A stretch of 64,000 nucleotides of DNA from Ectopseudomonas alcaliphila (GCF_900101755.1 NZ_FNAE01000005.1:124001-188000); one strand, 5' to 3'; positions 18,186 through 27,607 are shown, counted from the stretch's first letter. Program-made: numbers and translations. The notes: generated by a model from the letters alone, not told the origin.

Positions 18186-19493
18186 CTACAGATCCCGCAT
18201 CAGCAGCCCGTACTCCAATTGCACATCTGCCGGCAGTGGCAGGTACAGGACGTGGCCATCTCCCGGCGCCACCGACTGTGCCTGGCCCTGTGCGTTCTGC
18301 AGTTGCTCCAGGGTGAAGCGCAGGTTGCCTTGCGGGGTCATCAGCTCCAGCCCATCGCCCACGGCGAAACGGTTCTTCACCCGTACCTCGACCAGTTCGC
18401 CACGGCGCTCGCCGGTCAGCTCGCCGACGAACTGCTGACGCTCCGACACCGAGCTGCCGCGCGCGTAGTTCTGGTACTCGTCATGCACATGGCGGCGCAG
18501 AAAGCCCTCGGTGTAACCCCGATGCGCCAATGACTCAAGGCTGCCCAGCAGGCTCGGGTCGAACGGTTTGCCGGCCAGCGCATCGTCGATGGCGCGGCGA
18601 TAGACCTGCGCGGTACGCGCCACGTAGAAGTGACTCTTGGTACGCCCCTCGATCTTCAGCGAATGCACGCCCATGCGCACCAGACGCTCGACGTGCTGCA
18701 CCGCGCGCAGGTCCTTGGAGTTCATGATGTAGGTGCCGTGCTCGTCTTCGAAGGCGGCCATTTCCTCACCCGGCCGCCCGGCCTCTTCGAGCACGAAGGC
18801 CTGGGTCGTCGGTGCGCCCTGGCCGAGGGTCGGGTCGACCATGCGCACGATCTCGCCCAGCTCGTTCTCACCGGCCGGCGTCGCCTGGTACTGCCAGCGG
18901 CAGGCGTTGGTGCAGGTGCCCTGGTTGGGATCGCGGCGATTGATGTAGCCCGACAGCAAGCAGCGTCCGGAATAGGCCATGCACAGCGCGCCGTGGACGA
19001 ACACCTCCAGCTCCATGCCCGGCACCTGGCTGCGGATTTCCTCGATCTCCTCCAGCGACAGCTCGCGCGACAGGATCACCCGCGTCAGCCCCTGCTGGCG
19101 CCAGAACTCGACACTGGCCCAGTTCACCGCGTTGGCCTGCACCGAGAGGTGAATCGGCATCTGCGGAAAGTGCTGACGTACCAGCATGATCAGGCCTGGG
19201 TCGGACATGATCAGCGCATCGGGCGCCATCTCGATCACCGGCGCCAGGTCCTTGAGGAAGGTCTTCAGCTTGGCGTTATGCGGGGCGATGTTGACCACCA
19301 CATAGAACTGCTTGCCCTGCGCATGCGCCTCATTGATGCCGAGGGCCAGGTTGTCGTGGTCGAATTCGTTGTTGCGTACGCGCAGGCTGTAGCGCGGCTG
19401 CCCGGCGTACACCGCATCGGCGCCGTAGGCGAAGGCGTAGCGCATGTTCTTCAGGGTGCCGGCTGGAGACAGCAGTTCGGGAAAACGGGGCAT
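18186..19493 (-). CDS. trhP: Peptidase U32-family tRNA hydroxylation protein TrhP (YegQ)
   Basis: A 435-residue U32-family protein. In E. coli TrhP makes 5-hydroxyuridine at position 34 of tRNAs, with prephenate as an ingredient. The start MPRFPELLSPAGTLKNMRYAF is typical, and the cysteine-rich segment GALCMAYSGRCLLSGYI...GTCTNACRW (about residues 170-205) probably binds the iron-sulfur cluster. Length is close to E. coli YegQ and well short of the 23S rRNA enzyme RlhA, favouring TrhP. Single gene, convergent with the exonuclease. Confidence 0.88.
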   Translation of the reverse strand: MPRFPELLSPAGTLKNMRYAFAYGADAVYAGQPRYSLRVRNNEFDHDNLALGINEAHAQGKQFYVVVNIAPHNAKLKTFLKDLAPVIEMAPDALIMSDPGLIMLVRQHFPQMPIHLSVQANAVNWASVEFWRQQGLTRVILSRELSLEEIEEIRSQVPGMELEVFVHGALCMAYSGRCLLSGYINRRDPNQGTCTNACRWQYQATPAGENELGEIVRMVDPTLGQGAPTTQAFVLEEAGRPGEEMAAFEDEHGTYIMNSKDLRAVQHVERLVRMGVHSLKIEGRTKSHFYVARTAQVYRRAIDDALAGKPFDPSLLGSLESLAHRGYTEGFLRRHVHDEYQNYARGSSVSERQQFVGELTGERRGELVEVRVKNRFAVGDGLELMTPQGNLRFTLEQLQNAQGQAQSVAPGDGHVLYLPLPADVQLEYGLLMRDL

Positions 19494-19717
19494 GACCGCA
19501 AGCTCGAAAAATCAGGGGCTGGCGATTCTATGCAGGTGACAGGCGTGGATATTGATCTGGGTCTATCGGGCGTGGAAAAGCGCCTGGGTGAGCGCAGCGT
19601 AGGTGGTGCGCGCGGCCTAGGCGGCCCCGCGAACCCTACGGGCGCCTTTCACGCCGAATCTTGCGCAGGGTGCGCCGCACGCACCGCTGCCGCAGCACTC
19701 AGCGCAAAGACAAGGGG

Positions 19718-20230
19718 CTAGCGGCACACCTGGCGATAGAGCGGATCGTCCTTGCTGATGCGCTTGATCTGAGCCAGCTGTGGTTGCTTCTGCGCATCGA
19801 GCGGCAACAACTCGGCGGTGTCGCAATTGAGCAGGTGTTCCTGGTGCGCGACATGGTCGATATGCTGCTTCTCGAAACGGTAGAGCATGAACTCGGCGAT
19901 CACGCTGCCCTCGACGGTCTGCTTCACCAGGCTGCGTGTATCGAGCACGGTGAATGCCGTGGTCATCGGCACGAACAGGCTCCAGGGGCGCCAGAACACC
20001 TGACCGGATTCGCTGGCCACCACCACCGACTCCGGCGGCTGTCGCTGCAGCTGGTGCTCGAACCAGGAGTATTCGTAGAAGACCTGGTAACCCAGCATCC
20101 CCAGCCCACCGAACAGCGGAACGATCCATTTCGGCAGTTTGTTACGCGTCAGCTTGCGCAGCAGCAGGGCGATACCAGCAGCCCCCAGGCCCGCAACGAC
20201 GATGGCGATTATTGTCCAGAGCATAGGCAT
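19718..20230 (-). CDS. Conserved hypothetical membrane-anchored protein
   Basis: A 170-residue protein with two N-terminal hydrophobic segments (residues 4-24, WTIIAIVVAGLGAAGIALLL, and 35-51, WIVPLFGGLGMLGYQVF) and a soluble C-terminal part of about 110 residues with no familiar motif. It lies downstream of the symporter operon, but a strong hairpin (20232-20268) separates them. The 224-bp gap to trhP has short GC palindromes only. Function unknown. Confidence 0.78.
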   Translation of the reverse strand: MPMLWTIIAIVVAGLGAAGIALLLRKLTRNKLPKWIVPLFGGLGMLGYQVFYEYSWFEHQLQRQPPESVVVASESGQVFWRPWSLFVPMTTAFTVLDTRSLVKQTVEGSVIAEFMLYRFEKQHIDHVAHQEHLLNCDTAELLPLDAQKQPQLAQIKRISKDDPLYRQVCR

Positions 20231-20231
20231 T

Positions 20232-20268
20232 TCCTGAAATAAGACGGGCCTCCGATGGAGGCCCGTCT
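20232..20268 (-). terminator. Rho-independent terminator of the symporter operon
   Basis: A perfect 12-bp stem (arms AGACGGGCCTCC and GGAGGCCCGTCT) with a 3-nt loop; on the minus strand TTATTTC follows. It lies 49 bp beyond the symporter stop. Confidence 0.75.
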
Positions 20269-20316
20269 GCAGAGTCCCTGAGCCACAACCACTGTGGCAT
20301 CAGGCGGTGATTATGC

Positions 20317-22086
20317 TCAGTGGTCCAGAGCGGCACCAGCACCTTTGGGGGTACGTACGCTTTCCACCAGGTCCTGGATCTCCTGCGGCGGCGCAGTGGT
20401 CACCATGGCCACGGCGTAGGCCACGCCGAAGTTGATCAGCGCACCGACGGCACCGAAGGACAGCGGCGAGATACCAAACAGCCAGTTGTCCGGGGTGTTC
20501 GGCAGCATGTTGGTGCCCGGAATGAAGAACCAGCCCAGGTAGGTGAAGATGTACACCAGAGTCACCACCAGACCGGTCAGCATGCCGGCGATGGCGCCCT
20601 TGTCGTTCACCCGCTTGGAGAAGATCCCCATCATCAGCGCCGGGAACAGCGTGGCCGCCGCTATACCGAAGGCCAATGCCACCACCTGCGCGGCGAACCC
20701 TGGTGGATTGAGCCCCAACCAGGTGGCCAGGACGATGGCACCCGCCATCGATATCCGCGCCGCCAACATCTCGCCTTTCTCGCTGATCTTCGGATTGATC
20801 AGGTTCTTGATCAGGTCATGACTGATGGCCGAAGAGATCGCCAGCAGCAGACCAGCCGCAGTGGACAGCGCCGCAGCAATACCACCGGCTGCGATCAGAC
20901 CCACGACCCAGCCCGGCAGGTTGGCGATTTCCGGGTTGGCCAGAACCAGGATGTCGTTGTTCACGGTCAACTCGTTACCGTTCCAGCCACGCTCCTGAGC
21001 GGTAGCGGTGAAGGCCGGTGCGGCATCGTTGTACAGCTGGATGCGACCGTCGCCGTTCTTGTCTTCCCACTTGATCAGGCCGGTCTGTTCCCAATTCTTC
21101 ACCCACTCCGGACGTTCGTCGTAGGCCAGGGCCTCGGCGGTCGGGCCGCTCGGATAGATGGTGGTCATCAGGTTCAGGCGCGCCATGGAGGCTACGGCCG
21201 GAGCGGTGAGGTACAGCAGGGCGATGAACACCAGGGTCCAGCCAGCCGACCAGCGTGCGTCGGAAACCTTCGGCACGGTGAAGAAGCGGATGATCACGTG
21301 CGGCAGACCGGCGGTACCGATCATCAGCGACAGAGTGAACAGCACCATGTTCAGCTTGTTGCTGACATCGGCGGTGTAGTCGGTGAAGCCCAGCTCACGT
21401 ACCACTTCGTCGAGTTTCTGCAGCAGCGGTACGCCGGAATCGACGTGATTGCTGAACAGGCCCAGCGGCGGAATCGGGTTGCCGGTCAGTTGCAGGGAAA
21501 TGAACACCGCCGGGATGGTGTAGGCGATGATCAGCACCACGTACTGCGCCACCTGGGTATAGGTGATGCCCTTCATGCCGCCGAATACGGCATATACGAA
21601 GACGATGGCGGCGGCGATCCAGATGCCCGCCGAAGAGCTGACTTCGAGGAAGCGCGAGAACGCCACACCAGCACCGGTCATCTGCCCGATCACGTAGGTC
21701 ACCGACATGATCACCAGGCAGATCACCGCTGTCAGGCGCGCACCGCGACTGTAGAAGCGGTCACCGATAAAGTCCGGCACGGTGAACTTGCCGAACTTGC
21801 GCAGGTAGGGCGCAAGCAGCATCGCCAGCAGCACGTAGCCACCAGTCCAACCCATCAGGTAGGTGGAGTTGGCATAGCCACCAGCGGCGATCAGGCCAGC
21901 CATGGAAATGAAGGAGGCGGCGGACATCCAGTCAGCGGCGGTCGCCATGCCATTGGTGATGGGGTTCACGCCGCCACCGGCGACGTAGAATTCCTTGGTC
22001 GAGCCGGCGCGGGCCCAGATCGCGATACCGATGTAGAGCGCGAACGAAGCCCCGACGAAAAGCAGGTTGATTGCAAATTGGCTCAT
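20317..22086 (-). CDS. Sodium:solute symporter, large subunit (VC_2705 type)
   Basis: Inner-membrane symporter of 589 residues in the SSS family, with about 13-14 hydrophobic segments. Sodium-site regions include ADWMSAASFISMAGLIAAGG and AAGGIAAALSTAAGLLLAISSAISHD. A hydrophilic insert (about residues 330-385, EDKNGDGRIQLYNDAA) is typical of the VC_2705 subgroup, which pairs with a DUF4212 partner; related transporters take up acetate or pyruvate-like acids, but the substrate here is unproven. The ATG at 22086 has GAGGAG upstream; a GTG at 22090-22092 is an alternative. It follows the DUF4212 gene immediately. Confidence 0.88.
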   Translation of the reverse strand: MSQFAINLLFVGASFALYIGIAIWARAGSTKEFYVAGGGVNPITNGMATAADWMSAASFISMAGLIAAGGYANSTYLMGWTGGYVLLAMLLAPYLRKFGKFTVPDFIGDRFYSRGARLTAVICLVIMSVTYVIGQMTGAGVAFSRFLEVSSSAGIWIAAAIVFVYAVFGGMKGITYTQVAQYVVLIIAYTIPAVFISLQLTGNPIPPLGLFSNHVDSGVPLLQKLDEVVRELGFTDYTADVSNKLNMVLFTLSLMIGTAGLPHVIIRFFTVPKVSDARWSAGWTLVFIALLYLTAPAVASMARLNLMTTIYPSGPTAEALAYDERPEWVKNWEQTGLIKWEDKNGDGRIQLYNDAAPAFTATAQERGWNGNELTVNNDILVLANPEIANLPGWVVGLIAAGGIAAALSTAAGLLLAISSAISHDLIKNLINPKISEKGEMLAARISMAGAIVLATWLGLNPPGFAAQVVALAFGIAAATLFPALMMGIFSKRVNDKGAIAGMLTGLVVTLVYIFTYLGWFFIPGTNMLPNTPDNWLFGISPLSFGAVGALINFGVAYAVAMVTTAPPQEIQDLVESVRTPKGAGAALDH

Positions 22087-22092
22087 GACCAC

Positions 22093-22353
22093 TTACTCCT
22101 CGACGCCATATTCTTTATCGAGGCGGTTCAGTCTCCACGCATAGTGAAAAATGATGCCGATAAACGTGATGATCGAACCCTGCTGCGCGAACCAGAATCC
22201 CAGGTCAGTGCCGCCTACCGAGATTCCCGCCAGCATTGGCCGGAGAATCATGGCGAACCCGTAAGAGACCAGCGCCCAGACGATCAGGCTCCAGGTGATG
22301 AGCCGCACGTTGGCCTTCCAGTAGGCCGCGGCATTTGCTTGTTCAGAAGTCAT
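22093..22353 (-). CDS. DUF4212 small subunit of the sodium:solute symporter
   Basis: An 86-residue membrane protein with two hydrophobic helices (LITWSLIVWALVSYGFAMIL and FWFAQQGSIITFIGIIFHYAW), preceded by YWKANVRL, a signature of the DUF4212 partner of VC_2705-type symporters. The ATG at 22353 has GGAGG upstream. It ends directly before the large subunit, whose Shine-Dalgarno lies inside its last codons, so the two are coupled. Confidence 0.88.
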   Translation of the reverse strand: MTSEQANAAAYWKANVRLITWSLIVWALVSYGFAMILRPMLAGISVGGTDLGFWFAQQGSIITFIGIIFHYAWRLNRLDKEYGVEE

Positions 22354-22531
22354 AGACGCCTCCGGTTATTGTTATTCTGATGCAGCTTCAAGCTAGCAGC
22401 AGGCCAGCACCGACCGACAGATAGACATTGGTATTAGCCGCATCGCGACGTTTCGGACATTCATCGGAAACGCTGAAAACTGTAGAAGAAAAATGGCTTC
22501 TTCCAAGGCGCAACCTGCGACAAACATGCAT

Positions 22532-22560
22532 TTGATAATGATTCTCTAAAACACTAGAAT
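22532..22560 (+). promoter_or_regulatory. Sigma-70 promoter of the TonB receptor gene
   Basis: TTGATA (22532-22537), 17-bp spacer, TAGAAT (22555-22560). Expected start is near 22567, about 34 nt before the ATG. The Fur box covers the -35 region. Confidence 0.65.
22533..22547. promoter_or_regulatory. Fur box
   Basis: TGATAATGATTCTCT matches the 7-1-7 Fur consensus TGATAAT-N-ATTATCA at 12 of 14 positions and overlaps the -35 box of the TonB receptor promoter, so iron-loaded Fur should repress it. Confidence 0.75.
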
Positions 22561-22600
22561 CCCGGGCCCTCACCTACTCTCCGCCCCAAGGATTCACACC

Positions 22601-24733
22601 ATGCGACGCCTGGTCGTACCGCTACTCGCCCTGCCCGCCCTCGCCTGTCACAACGCCTTCGCCAGCACGGACAACGACACGCCGCTGGCACTGGAAGAAA
22701 TGCAGATCACCGCCCCAAGCGAGCGGGCCGACGGCCCGATGGATGGCTACCGGGCGAGCCGCTCGGCCAGTGCGACCCGCACCGACACGCCGATCCACGA
22801 GATCCCGCAGTCGATCAGCGTGGTGCCGGCGCAAGTGGTACAGGACATCGGCGCAGTGCGCCTGGAAGATGCGCTGGACTACGCCGGCGGCGTGGAGCGC
22901 GGCAACAACTTCGGCGGCCAGGGCCTGACCGAATTTCTGATTCGCGGCTTCACCAGCCAGGAGTTCTACCGCAACGGTTTCGCCGTCAACCGTGGCTACC
23001 CGAACATGCCCGACGCCAGCACCATCGAGCGCATCGAAGTGCTGCGCGGCCCGGCGGCCATGCTCTACGGCCGCAGCGATCCGGGCGGCACCTTCAACAT
23101 CGTCAGCAAGCAGCCGCAGGCCGAGCGCCGCACCGTGCTCGGCAGCCAGGTCAACAGCGAGGGGCTGCGTCGCGGCACGTTGGACACCACCGGCGCGCTG
23201 GATCAGCAGGCCGCTTTCACCTACCGCCTGAACCTGGTGGCCGAGGGCGGCGACAGCTTCCGCGATGATGTCGAGAGCGAGCGCTACAACGTCGCCCCGG
23301 TGCTGCGCTGGCAGCTCAACGAAGACACCGCCGTCACCCTCGAAGGCGACTACCTGCACAACCGCCACCCGCTCGACCGCGGCGTTACCCGCTACTCCAA
23401 CCAGCAGGGCAAGCTGCCGCGCGACCGCTTCCTCGGCGAAGAAGCCGCCGGCAAGCTGACCAACGAGAACGCCAGCACGCAACTGCGCATCGAGCATCTG
23501 CTCAATGACAGCTGGACCCTGCGCGGCGGCGTGCAGTACCTCGATGGCAAGATCTACGGCGGCGCCGTGGAGAACAACAGCAACGCCTACACCGGCTTGC
23601 CTGCAGGCGCCAGCACCATCGGGCGCAACTACAACGAGCGCTGGCTGAACTGGAACGACGTCAACGCGCAGGCCAATGCCGAAGGCAACTTCGACCTTGG
23701 CGGCTTCGCCCATACCCTGCTGGTGGGCGTGGAGTACGACAAGTTCAACTACAACTCGCTGATCATCCGCTCGGACGGCGGCGGCGCTTATCCCATCGAC
23801 CTGTACAACCCGGTGCATGGCCAGCCGCTGCCGGCACTGACCCGCACCACCACCCACGATGCCGAAACGCTGGAGTCCTACGCCTTCTACCTGCAGGACC
23901 AGATCGCCCTGACCGAGCGCCTCAAGGCGCAGGTAGGTGCGCGCATCGAGCGCTTCGAGCAGAGCTACGTGGACAAGCTCAACGCTGGCGGCAACTGGGA
24001 TCAGGCGCACAACGCCGTCACCCCGCGCTTTGGCCTGATCTACGACCTCACCGACGAGCTGGCGGTATTCGCCAACACCTCGCGCTCGTTCAAGCCCAAC
24101 CGTGGTGCTGATCGCTTCGGCAACGCCTTCGATCCGGAAAAAGGCGTGGCTCACGAAGTCGGTATCAAGTACGACATGGCCGACCATGACCTGAGCCTGA
24201 CGGCGGCGCTGTTCCATATCGTCAAGGAAAACGTGCTGACCAGCGACCCGCTGGACAGCACCCGCAGCATCGCCGCCGGTGAAGTGCGCAGTCGCGGTTT
24301 CGATATCAATGTGGCCGGCAACATCACCCCGCAATGGCGGGTGATTGGCGGCTATGCCTATGTCGACGCCGAAGTCACCGAAAGCACCAGCACCACCATG
24401 CCAGTGGGCTCGCGCCTGGCCAACGTACCACGCCACAGCTTCAACCTGCTCGACACCTATGAGTTCGACAGCGGTGCTCTGGCCGGTCTGGGCCTGGGCA
24501 TTGGCCTGAAATACGTCAGCGAGCGTCAGGGCCAGACCAGCAACAATACCTTCGACATGGACGGCTATGGCCTGGTCGACCTGTTGGCCTACTACCCGCT
24601 GACCGAGAACGTGCGCCTGAACCTCAACCTGAACAACGTGTTCGACAAGCACTATGAAGAGCGCGCCTGGAACGTCTGGAGCTATCCGGGCGAACCGCGC
24701 ACGCTGCAGGCGGGGATTTCGGTCAGCCTATAA
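22601..24733 (+). CDS. TonB-dependent siderophore receptor
   Basis: Outer-membrane ferric-siderophore receptor of 710 residues. Residues 1-21 are a signal peptide (MRRLVVPLLALPALACHNAFA). A plug domain spans about 55-170 with IPQSISVVPAQVVQDIGAVRLEDAL and IERIEVLRGPAAMLYGRSDPGG, then a 22-strand barrel ending in an aromatic-terminal strand (LQAGISVSL). It lacks the FecA-type N-terminal signalling domain, so no sigma/anti-sigma pair is expected and none is adjacent. The plug resembles hydroxamate receptors (FhuA/FhuE group), but the ligand is not settled. A Fur box in the promoter supports an iron role. Confidence 0.92.
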   Translation: MRRLVVPLLALPALACHNAFASTDNDTPLALEEMQITAPSERADGPMDGYRASRSASATRTDTPIHEIPQSISVVPAQVVQDIGAVRLEDALDYAGGVERGNNFGGQGLTEFLIRGFTSQEFYRNGFAVNRGYPNMPDASTIERIEVLRGPAAMLYGRSDPGGTFNIVSKQPQAERRTVLGSQVNSEGLRRGTLDTTGALDQQAAFTYRLNLVAEGGDSFRDDVESERYNVAPVLRWQLNEDTAVTLEGDYLHNRHPLDRGVTRYSNQQGKLPRDRFLGEEAAGKLTNENASTQLRIEHLLNDSWTLRGGVQYLDGKIYGGAVENNSNAYTGLPAGASTIGRNYNERWLNWNDVNAQANAEGNFDLGGFAHTLLVGVEYDKFNYNSLIIRSDGGGAYPIDLYNPVHGQPLPALTRTTTHDAETLESYAFYLQDQIALTERLKAQVGARIERFEQSYVDKLNAGGNWDQAHNAVTPRFGLIYDLTDELAVFANTSRSFKPNRGADRFGNAFDPEKGVAHEVGIKYDMADHDLSLTAALFHIVKENVLTSDPLDSTRSIAAGEVRSRGFDINVAGNITPQWRVIGGYAYVDAEVTESTSTTMPVGSRLANVPRHSFNLLDTYEFDSGALAGLGLGIGLKYVSERQGQTSNNTFDMDGYGLVDLLAYYPLTENVRLNLNLNNVFDKHYEERAWNVWSYPGEPRTLQAGISVSL

Positions 24734-24775
24734 AGCCGAGCGCCAGCTGAACGCGGTTCACCTGGCTTGTCCCCT

Positions 24776-24838
24776 CGTAGCCCGGATGCGATCCGGGGAT
24801 GGCCTGTCATGCCGTTCCCGGATTGCATCCGGGCTACG
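24776..24838. repeat. REP doublet after the TonB receptor gene
   Basis: CGTAGCCCGGATGCGATCC and CGGATTGCATCCGGGCTACG in inverse orientation around a GC loop; same family as 15284-15335. Confidence 0.75.
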
Positions 24839-24847
24839 CACAGCTCC

Positions 24848-25636
24848 TCAGTGCGGGTCGGAGACCAGCTCGATTGGCAGCAGATAGCGTTCTTCGTCGT
24901 GCTCAATACGAAACTGATTGGAGCGGGGATCGTCCTCGATCGTCTGGCATTCGCCATCGACCGCCACCATGCGCCTGCCAGTATGAGTTCGCTTGAAAAT
25001 CAGGTCGCGATAGCCATCGCGCCCCACCTTGTCAGTGACGATGAGCACGCCCTTGGCCTCGCCGAATGAGGCAGTGCAATCGTCGTCTCGTTCACCGCCA
25101 AAGCTCTCCACCACCAGCGCCCCCATCAATGAGCGCAACCCTTCCTCTTGCAACTCGTAAAGTGTGAGCTCGGTTTCCGTGAAGGGATTCATGCGCGAAC
25201 CGTTGCGGCGGCTGACTCGAACAGCAAAGGCCAGATCATCCCCACGCAGACGATAAAGCGCGGTGTCCAGGGCCAGCCTGTCCACATAGATCGCATCCCA
25301 ATCCAGCTGGTTAGGCTCCACCAGGCGCGCCACGAAGGCTTGTCTGTCGTTATCCAGCACCAGCACTTCAAGATCCGCCTCACCATGACTGTCGTGCTCC
25401 GCACGCACCAGCGGCATCGCGATCAAGGTCAGCCCAGGCCGCGCCGGCCAAACCTTGCAGACACTTTGCTCGGCATCCACCCGGTAGTGCCCACGCTCGT
25501 CCTTCAGCGCCTGGCCGGCCGTATGGCCCGGATGGGCCATCTCGATCCAGGTCGGCATCTGCTGTCGGCAATCATCGGCACGCGCCAGGCTCGCCAGCAG
25601 CAAACCACCTAGGGCGATGATCAGTCTCTTGTTCAT
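24848..25636 (-). CDS. Secreted conserved hypothetical protein
   Basis: A 262-residue protein with a signal peptide (MNKRLIIALGGLLLASLARA, cleavage near residue 20). The mature part is acidic with scattered Cys (DDCRQQ, SVCKVW, DDCTASF, GECQTI), possibly forming two disulfides in the periplasm. No known domain recognised. The ATG at 25636 has a distant GGGAG and an AAGG directly abutting it. It lies last in a leftward run: membrane protein (25781-26083), possible 70-residue ORF, this gene. Confidence 0.75.
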   Translation of the reverse strand: MNKRLIIALGGLLLASLARADDCRQQMPTWIEMAHPGHTAGQALKDERGHYRVDAEQSVCKVWPARPGLTLIAMPLVRAEHDSHGEADLEVLVLDNDRQAFVARLVEPNQLDWDAIYVDRLALDTALYRLRGDDLAFAVRVSRRNGSRMNPFTETELTLYELQEEGLRSLMGALVVESFGGERDDDCTASFGEAKGVLIVTDKVGRDGYRDLIFKRTHTGRRMVAVDGECQTIEDDPRSNQFRIEHDEERYLLPIELVSDPH

Positions 25637-25784
25637 CCTTGAAGCACTCCCGTCCGACGAGCCGCGAGTCTACGCCGCTGTCCGCCCACTGCCCATGACG
25701 AACATCGCGAAACAGCCAGGCGATACGCAGCGCCAACAGATGCCCGGCACGCGCCTCTTCACGTAGGCCGATATGCCCACTCAT
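25572..25784 (-). CDS. Possible small protein translationally coupled by ATGA
   Basis: A 70-residue ORF starting MSGHIGLREEARAGHLLALR. Its ATG overlaps the stop of the upstream membrane-protein gene in an ATGA arrangement, and it crosses the next gene start by 65 bp. The first 34 residues look like a real amphipathic helix-rich protein; the tail lies over the downstream signal-peptide codons. It would fill an otherwise empty 144-bp gap. The overlap argues against it, the coupling for it. Confidence 0.35.
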   Translation of the reverse strand: MSGHIGLREEARAGHLLALRIAWLFRDVRHGQWADSGVDSRLVGRECFKDEQETDHRPRWFAAGEPGACR

Positions 25785-26083
25785 GACCAATACCACAGGC
25801 GCATGAAGCCCAGCGCCAGCAGCAGGCCGACCTGACCCAGCGCCGCGCACAGCGACAGAAAGGAGCTCAACGTGCTGTTTTGCGCCGCATCCTGGATGCC
25901 GGTCAGGGCAGTCCAGAAGCCCTCCGGCAGCAGCATCAGGCTCAGGCTTGCCAGCGGTTTGCCGGTCAGCAGCAAACCGTCGATCAGGTCGAACCAGCCG
26001 CAGAACATCAGGCCGATCAGGATCATCACCGCCACTACCAGTCCGAGGCCAAGGCAGGCGGAAAACTGCATGAGAAGACGCAT
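25781..26083 (-). CDS. Small membrane protein, function unknown
   Basis: A 100-residue protein with two long hydrophobic segments: residues 4-30 (MQFSACLGLGLVVAVMILIGLMF) and 72-97 (FLSLCAALGQVGLLLALGFMRLWYW). GGAG lies 7 nt before the ATG at 26083. It starts 47 bp after the creD stop and is probably part of the creD transcript. No family recognised. Confidence 0.72.
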   Translation of the reverse strand: MRLLMQFSACLGLGLVVAVMILIGLMFCGWFDLIDGLLLTGKPLASLSLMLLPEGFWTALTGIQDAAQNSTLSSFLSLCAALGQVGLLLALGFMRLWYWS

Positions 26084-26130
26084 GGGATTTCTCCAAAGAC
26101 AGGGCGCGGCCTGCGCCGCGCCGATCAGAT

Positions 26131-27474
26131 TCAGGCTTGCGCAGCGCTGCGGCCGACGCCGTACCAGTCCAGTTTGCGGGTCAGCACCATCACGCTGCCG
26201 AGCACGCCGAACACCAGCAGCGAGCCCATCAGCAGGGCGTAGTCCTCAGCGTTGAGCAGGCCGTAGAGCATGGCGTACAGCGCTGCCAGCAAGGCACCGA
26301 AGCCCAACCCGCGCCGCCAGCTGTGCAGCACGAAACTGACGTAGAAACCGATCAGACCGACGCAGGCGCTGGCGGACAGGCCATAGGCCAGGGCGAAATC
26401 CAGATGCTCGGAGAGCGACAAGAGCAGCAGATAGAACAGCGCCAGCGACAGGCCGACCAGAGCGTATTGCACCGGGTGCACGGCCAGGCGCTTGAGCACC
26501 TCGAAGAGGAAGAAGGTGGCGAAGGTCAGGGCGATGAACAGCAGCGCATATTTGATCGCGCGGTCGGTCTTCAGGTACTGATCCACCGGGTCGACGAAAC
26601 TCACACCGAAGTTGCGGCCGAACAGGCCCTGGCAACGGTCAGCGCCCACACAGTCGCGTAGTGCCTCTTCCAGGTTGGTGGCGAAGAAGCTGGTCTGCCA
26701 CTCGGCGCTGAAGCCCTTGGTACTGATCTCCCGGCGGCTCGGCAGGTATTCACCGACGAAGCTCGGGTGCGGCCAGTCGGAGGTCAAGTTGACCCGGCTA
26801 TCACGCCCGACCGGCACTATCGAGAGCTGCTCGGTGCCCTGCAGCTTGAGGTCGAAGGCGAATTCCAGTGTCTGCCCGCCCTGAGCATCCAGAGCCGGGA
26901 TCGGTGCATGCACGCCGGCGCCGAACTTATCGTCAGCACTGCCCGGCGCGAAGCTCAGGGTCTGGCCATTGAAGCGCAGCTGCAGATCGTTGCTGATGCC
27001 CCGAATATCGCTGATGCCGACCGAGAGAAAGGGTTTCTCGAAGCGGTAGAAGCCCAGGTCGTCGCCCAGCCCCAGGCGCGCCGGCAGACGGAATTGGCCG
27101 CTGACCTGGCTGTCGCTGCGGTAAAGCCGCGCCTCGTAGATGCCACGGGCACGCAGCTCGGTACCGACCGATCCTTCGAGCACGAAGCGCTCCGGCAGGA
27201 AGTACAGACGGCCACGACGCTGACGCTCCTCGCTATAACGCTCGCCGGTCTTCTCGTTGGTCTTCCACTCATGGGTGGTCTTGACGTAAGGCAGCACCAG
27301 AATCGGTCCGGTGATCTGCTGACGGTAGCTGGAGCTGCGCGCGATATCCTGCAGCACCTGATAGCGCAGGCCTTGGCGCTCGTCGACCAGGCCATCGATC
27401 ATCAGCAGGGGAATCATCAACAGCAGAATCAGCAGGGCAATGGCGCCCAGCTTGAAGCCCAGGGAACGGCTCAT
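26131..27474 (-). CDS. creD: Cell envelope integrity protein CreD
   Basis: Inner-membrane protein of 447 residues in the CreD family, a target of the CreBC two-component system linked to envelope stress and beta-lactam response. One N-terminal TM segment (GAIALLILLLMIPLLMIDGLVDERQ) is followed by a large periplasmic beta-rich region with SYRQQITGPILVLPY, and five to six TM helices from about residue 300 (YALLFIALTFATFFLFEVLKRL). The ATG at 27474 has GGAG upstream. creB and creC lie 9.7 kb away on the same strand. No tandem TTCAC-N6-TTCAC cre tag was found just upstream. Confidence 0.92.
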   Translation of the reverse strand: MSRSLGFKLGAIALLILLLMIPLLMIDGLVDERQGLRYQVLQDIARSSSYRQQITGPILVLPYVKTTHEWKTNEKTGERYSEERQRRGRLYFLPERFVLEGSVGTELRARGIYEARLYRSDSQVSGQFRLPARLGLGDDLGFYRFEKPFLSVGISDIRGISNDLQLRFNGQTLSFAPGSADDKFGAGVHAPIPALDAQGGQTLEFAFDLKLQGTEQLSIVPVGRDSRVNLTSDWPHPSFVGEYLPSRREISTKGFSAEWQTSFFATNLEEALRDCVGADRCQGLFGRNFGVSFVDPVDQYLKTDRAIKYALLFIALTFATFFLFEVLKRLAVHPVQYALVGLSLALFYLLLLSLSEHLDFALAYGLSASACVGLIGFYVSFVLHSWRRGLGFGALLAALYAMLYGLLNAEDYALLMGSLLVFGVLGSVMVLTRKLDWYGVGRSAAQA

Positions 27475-27569
27475 GGTACGGCTCTCCGTAGCGAGTGAAG
27501 GTACGGCAGAGTCTGGGCAAGGGCGGTGGGAGGCGTATGGGGTGAGCGTGGAGATTGTGTGGAGAATGG

Positions 27570-27607
27570 ATGAAAGAGAAAGGGCGCCGATTCAGGGCGC
27601 CCTTTCT
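27570..27607 (-). terminator. Rho-independent terminator of the repeat-protein gene
   Basis: A perfect 12-bp stem (AGAAAGGGCGCC / GGCGCCCTTTCT) with a 7-nt loop, followed on the minus strand by CTTTCATCC. It begins 47 bp past the stop at 27654. Confidence 0.75.

Noticed and set aside
22622..24652. A 676-residue antisense ORF under the TonB receptor gene
   Set aside because: Shadow of the receptor frame; no signature, no Shine-Dalgarno.
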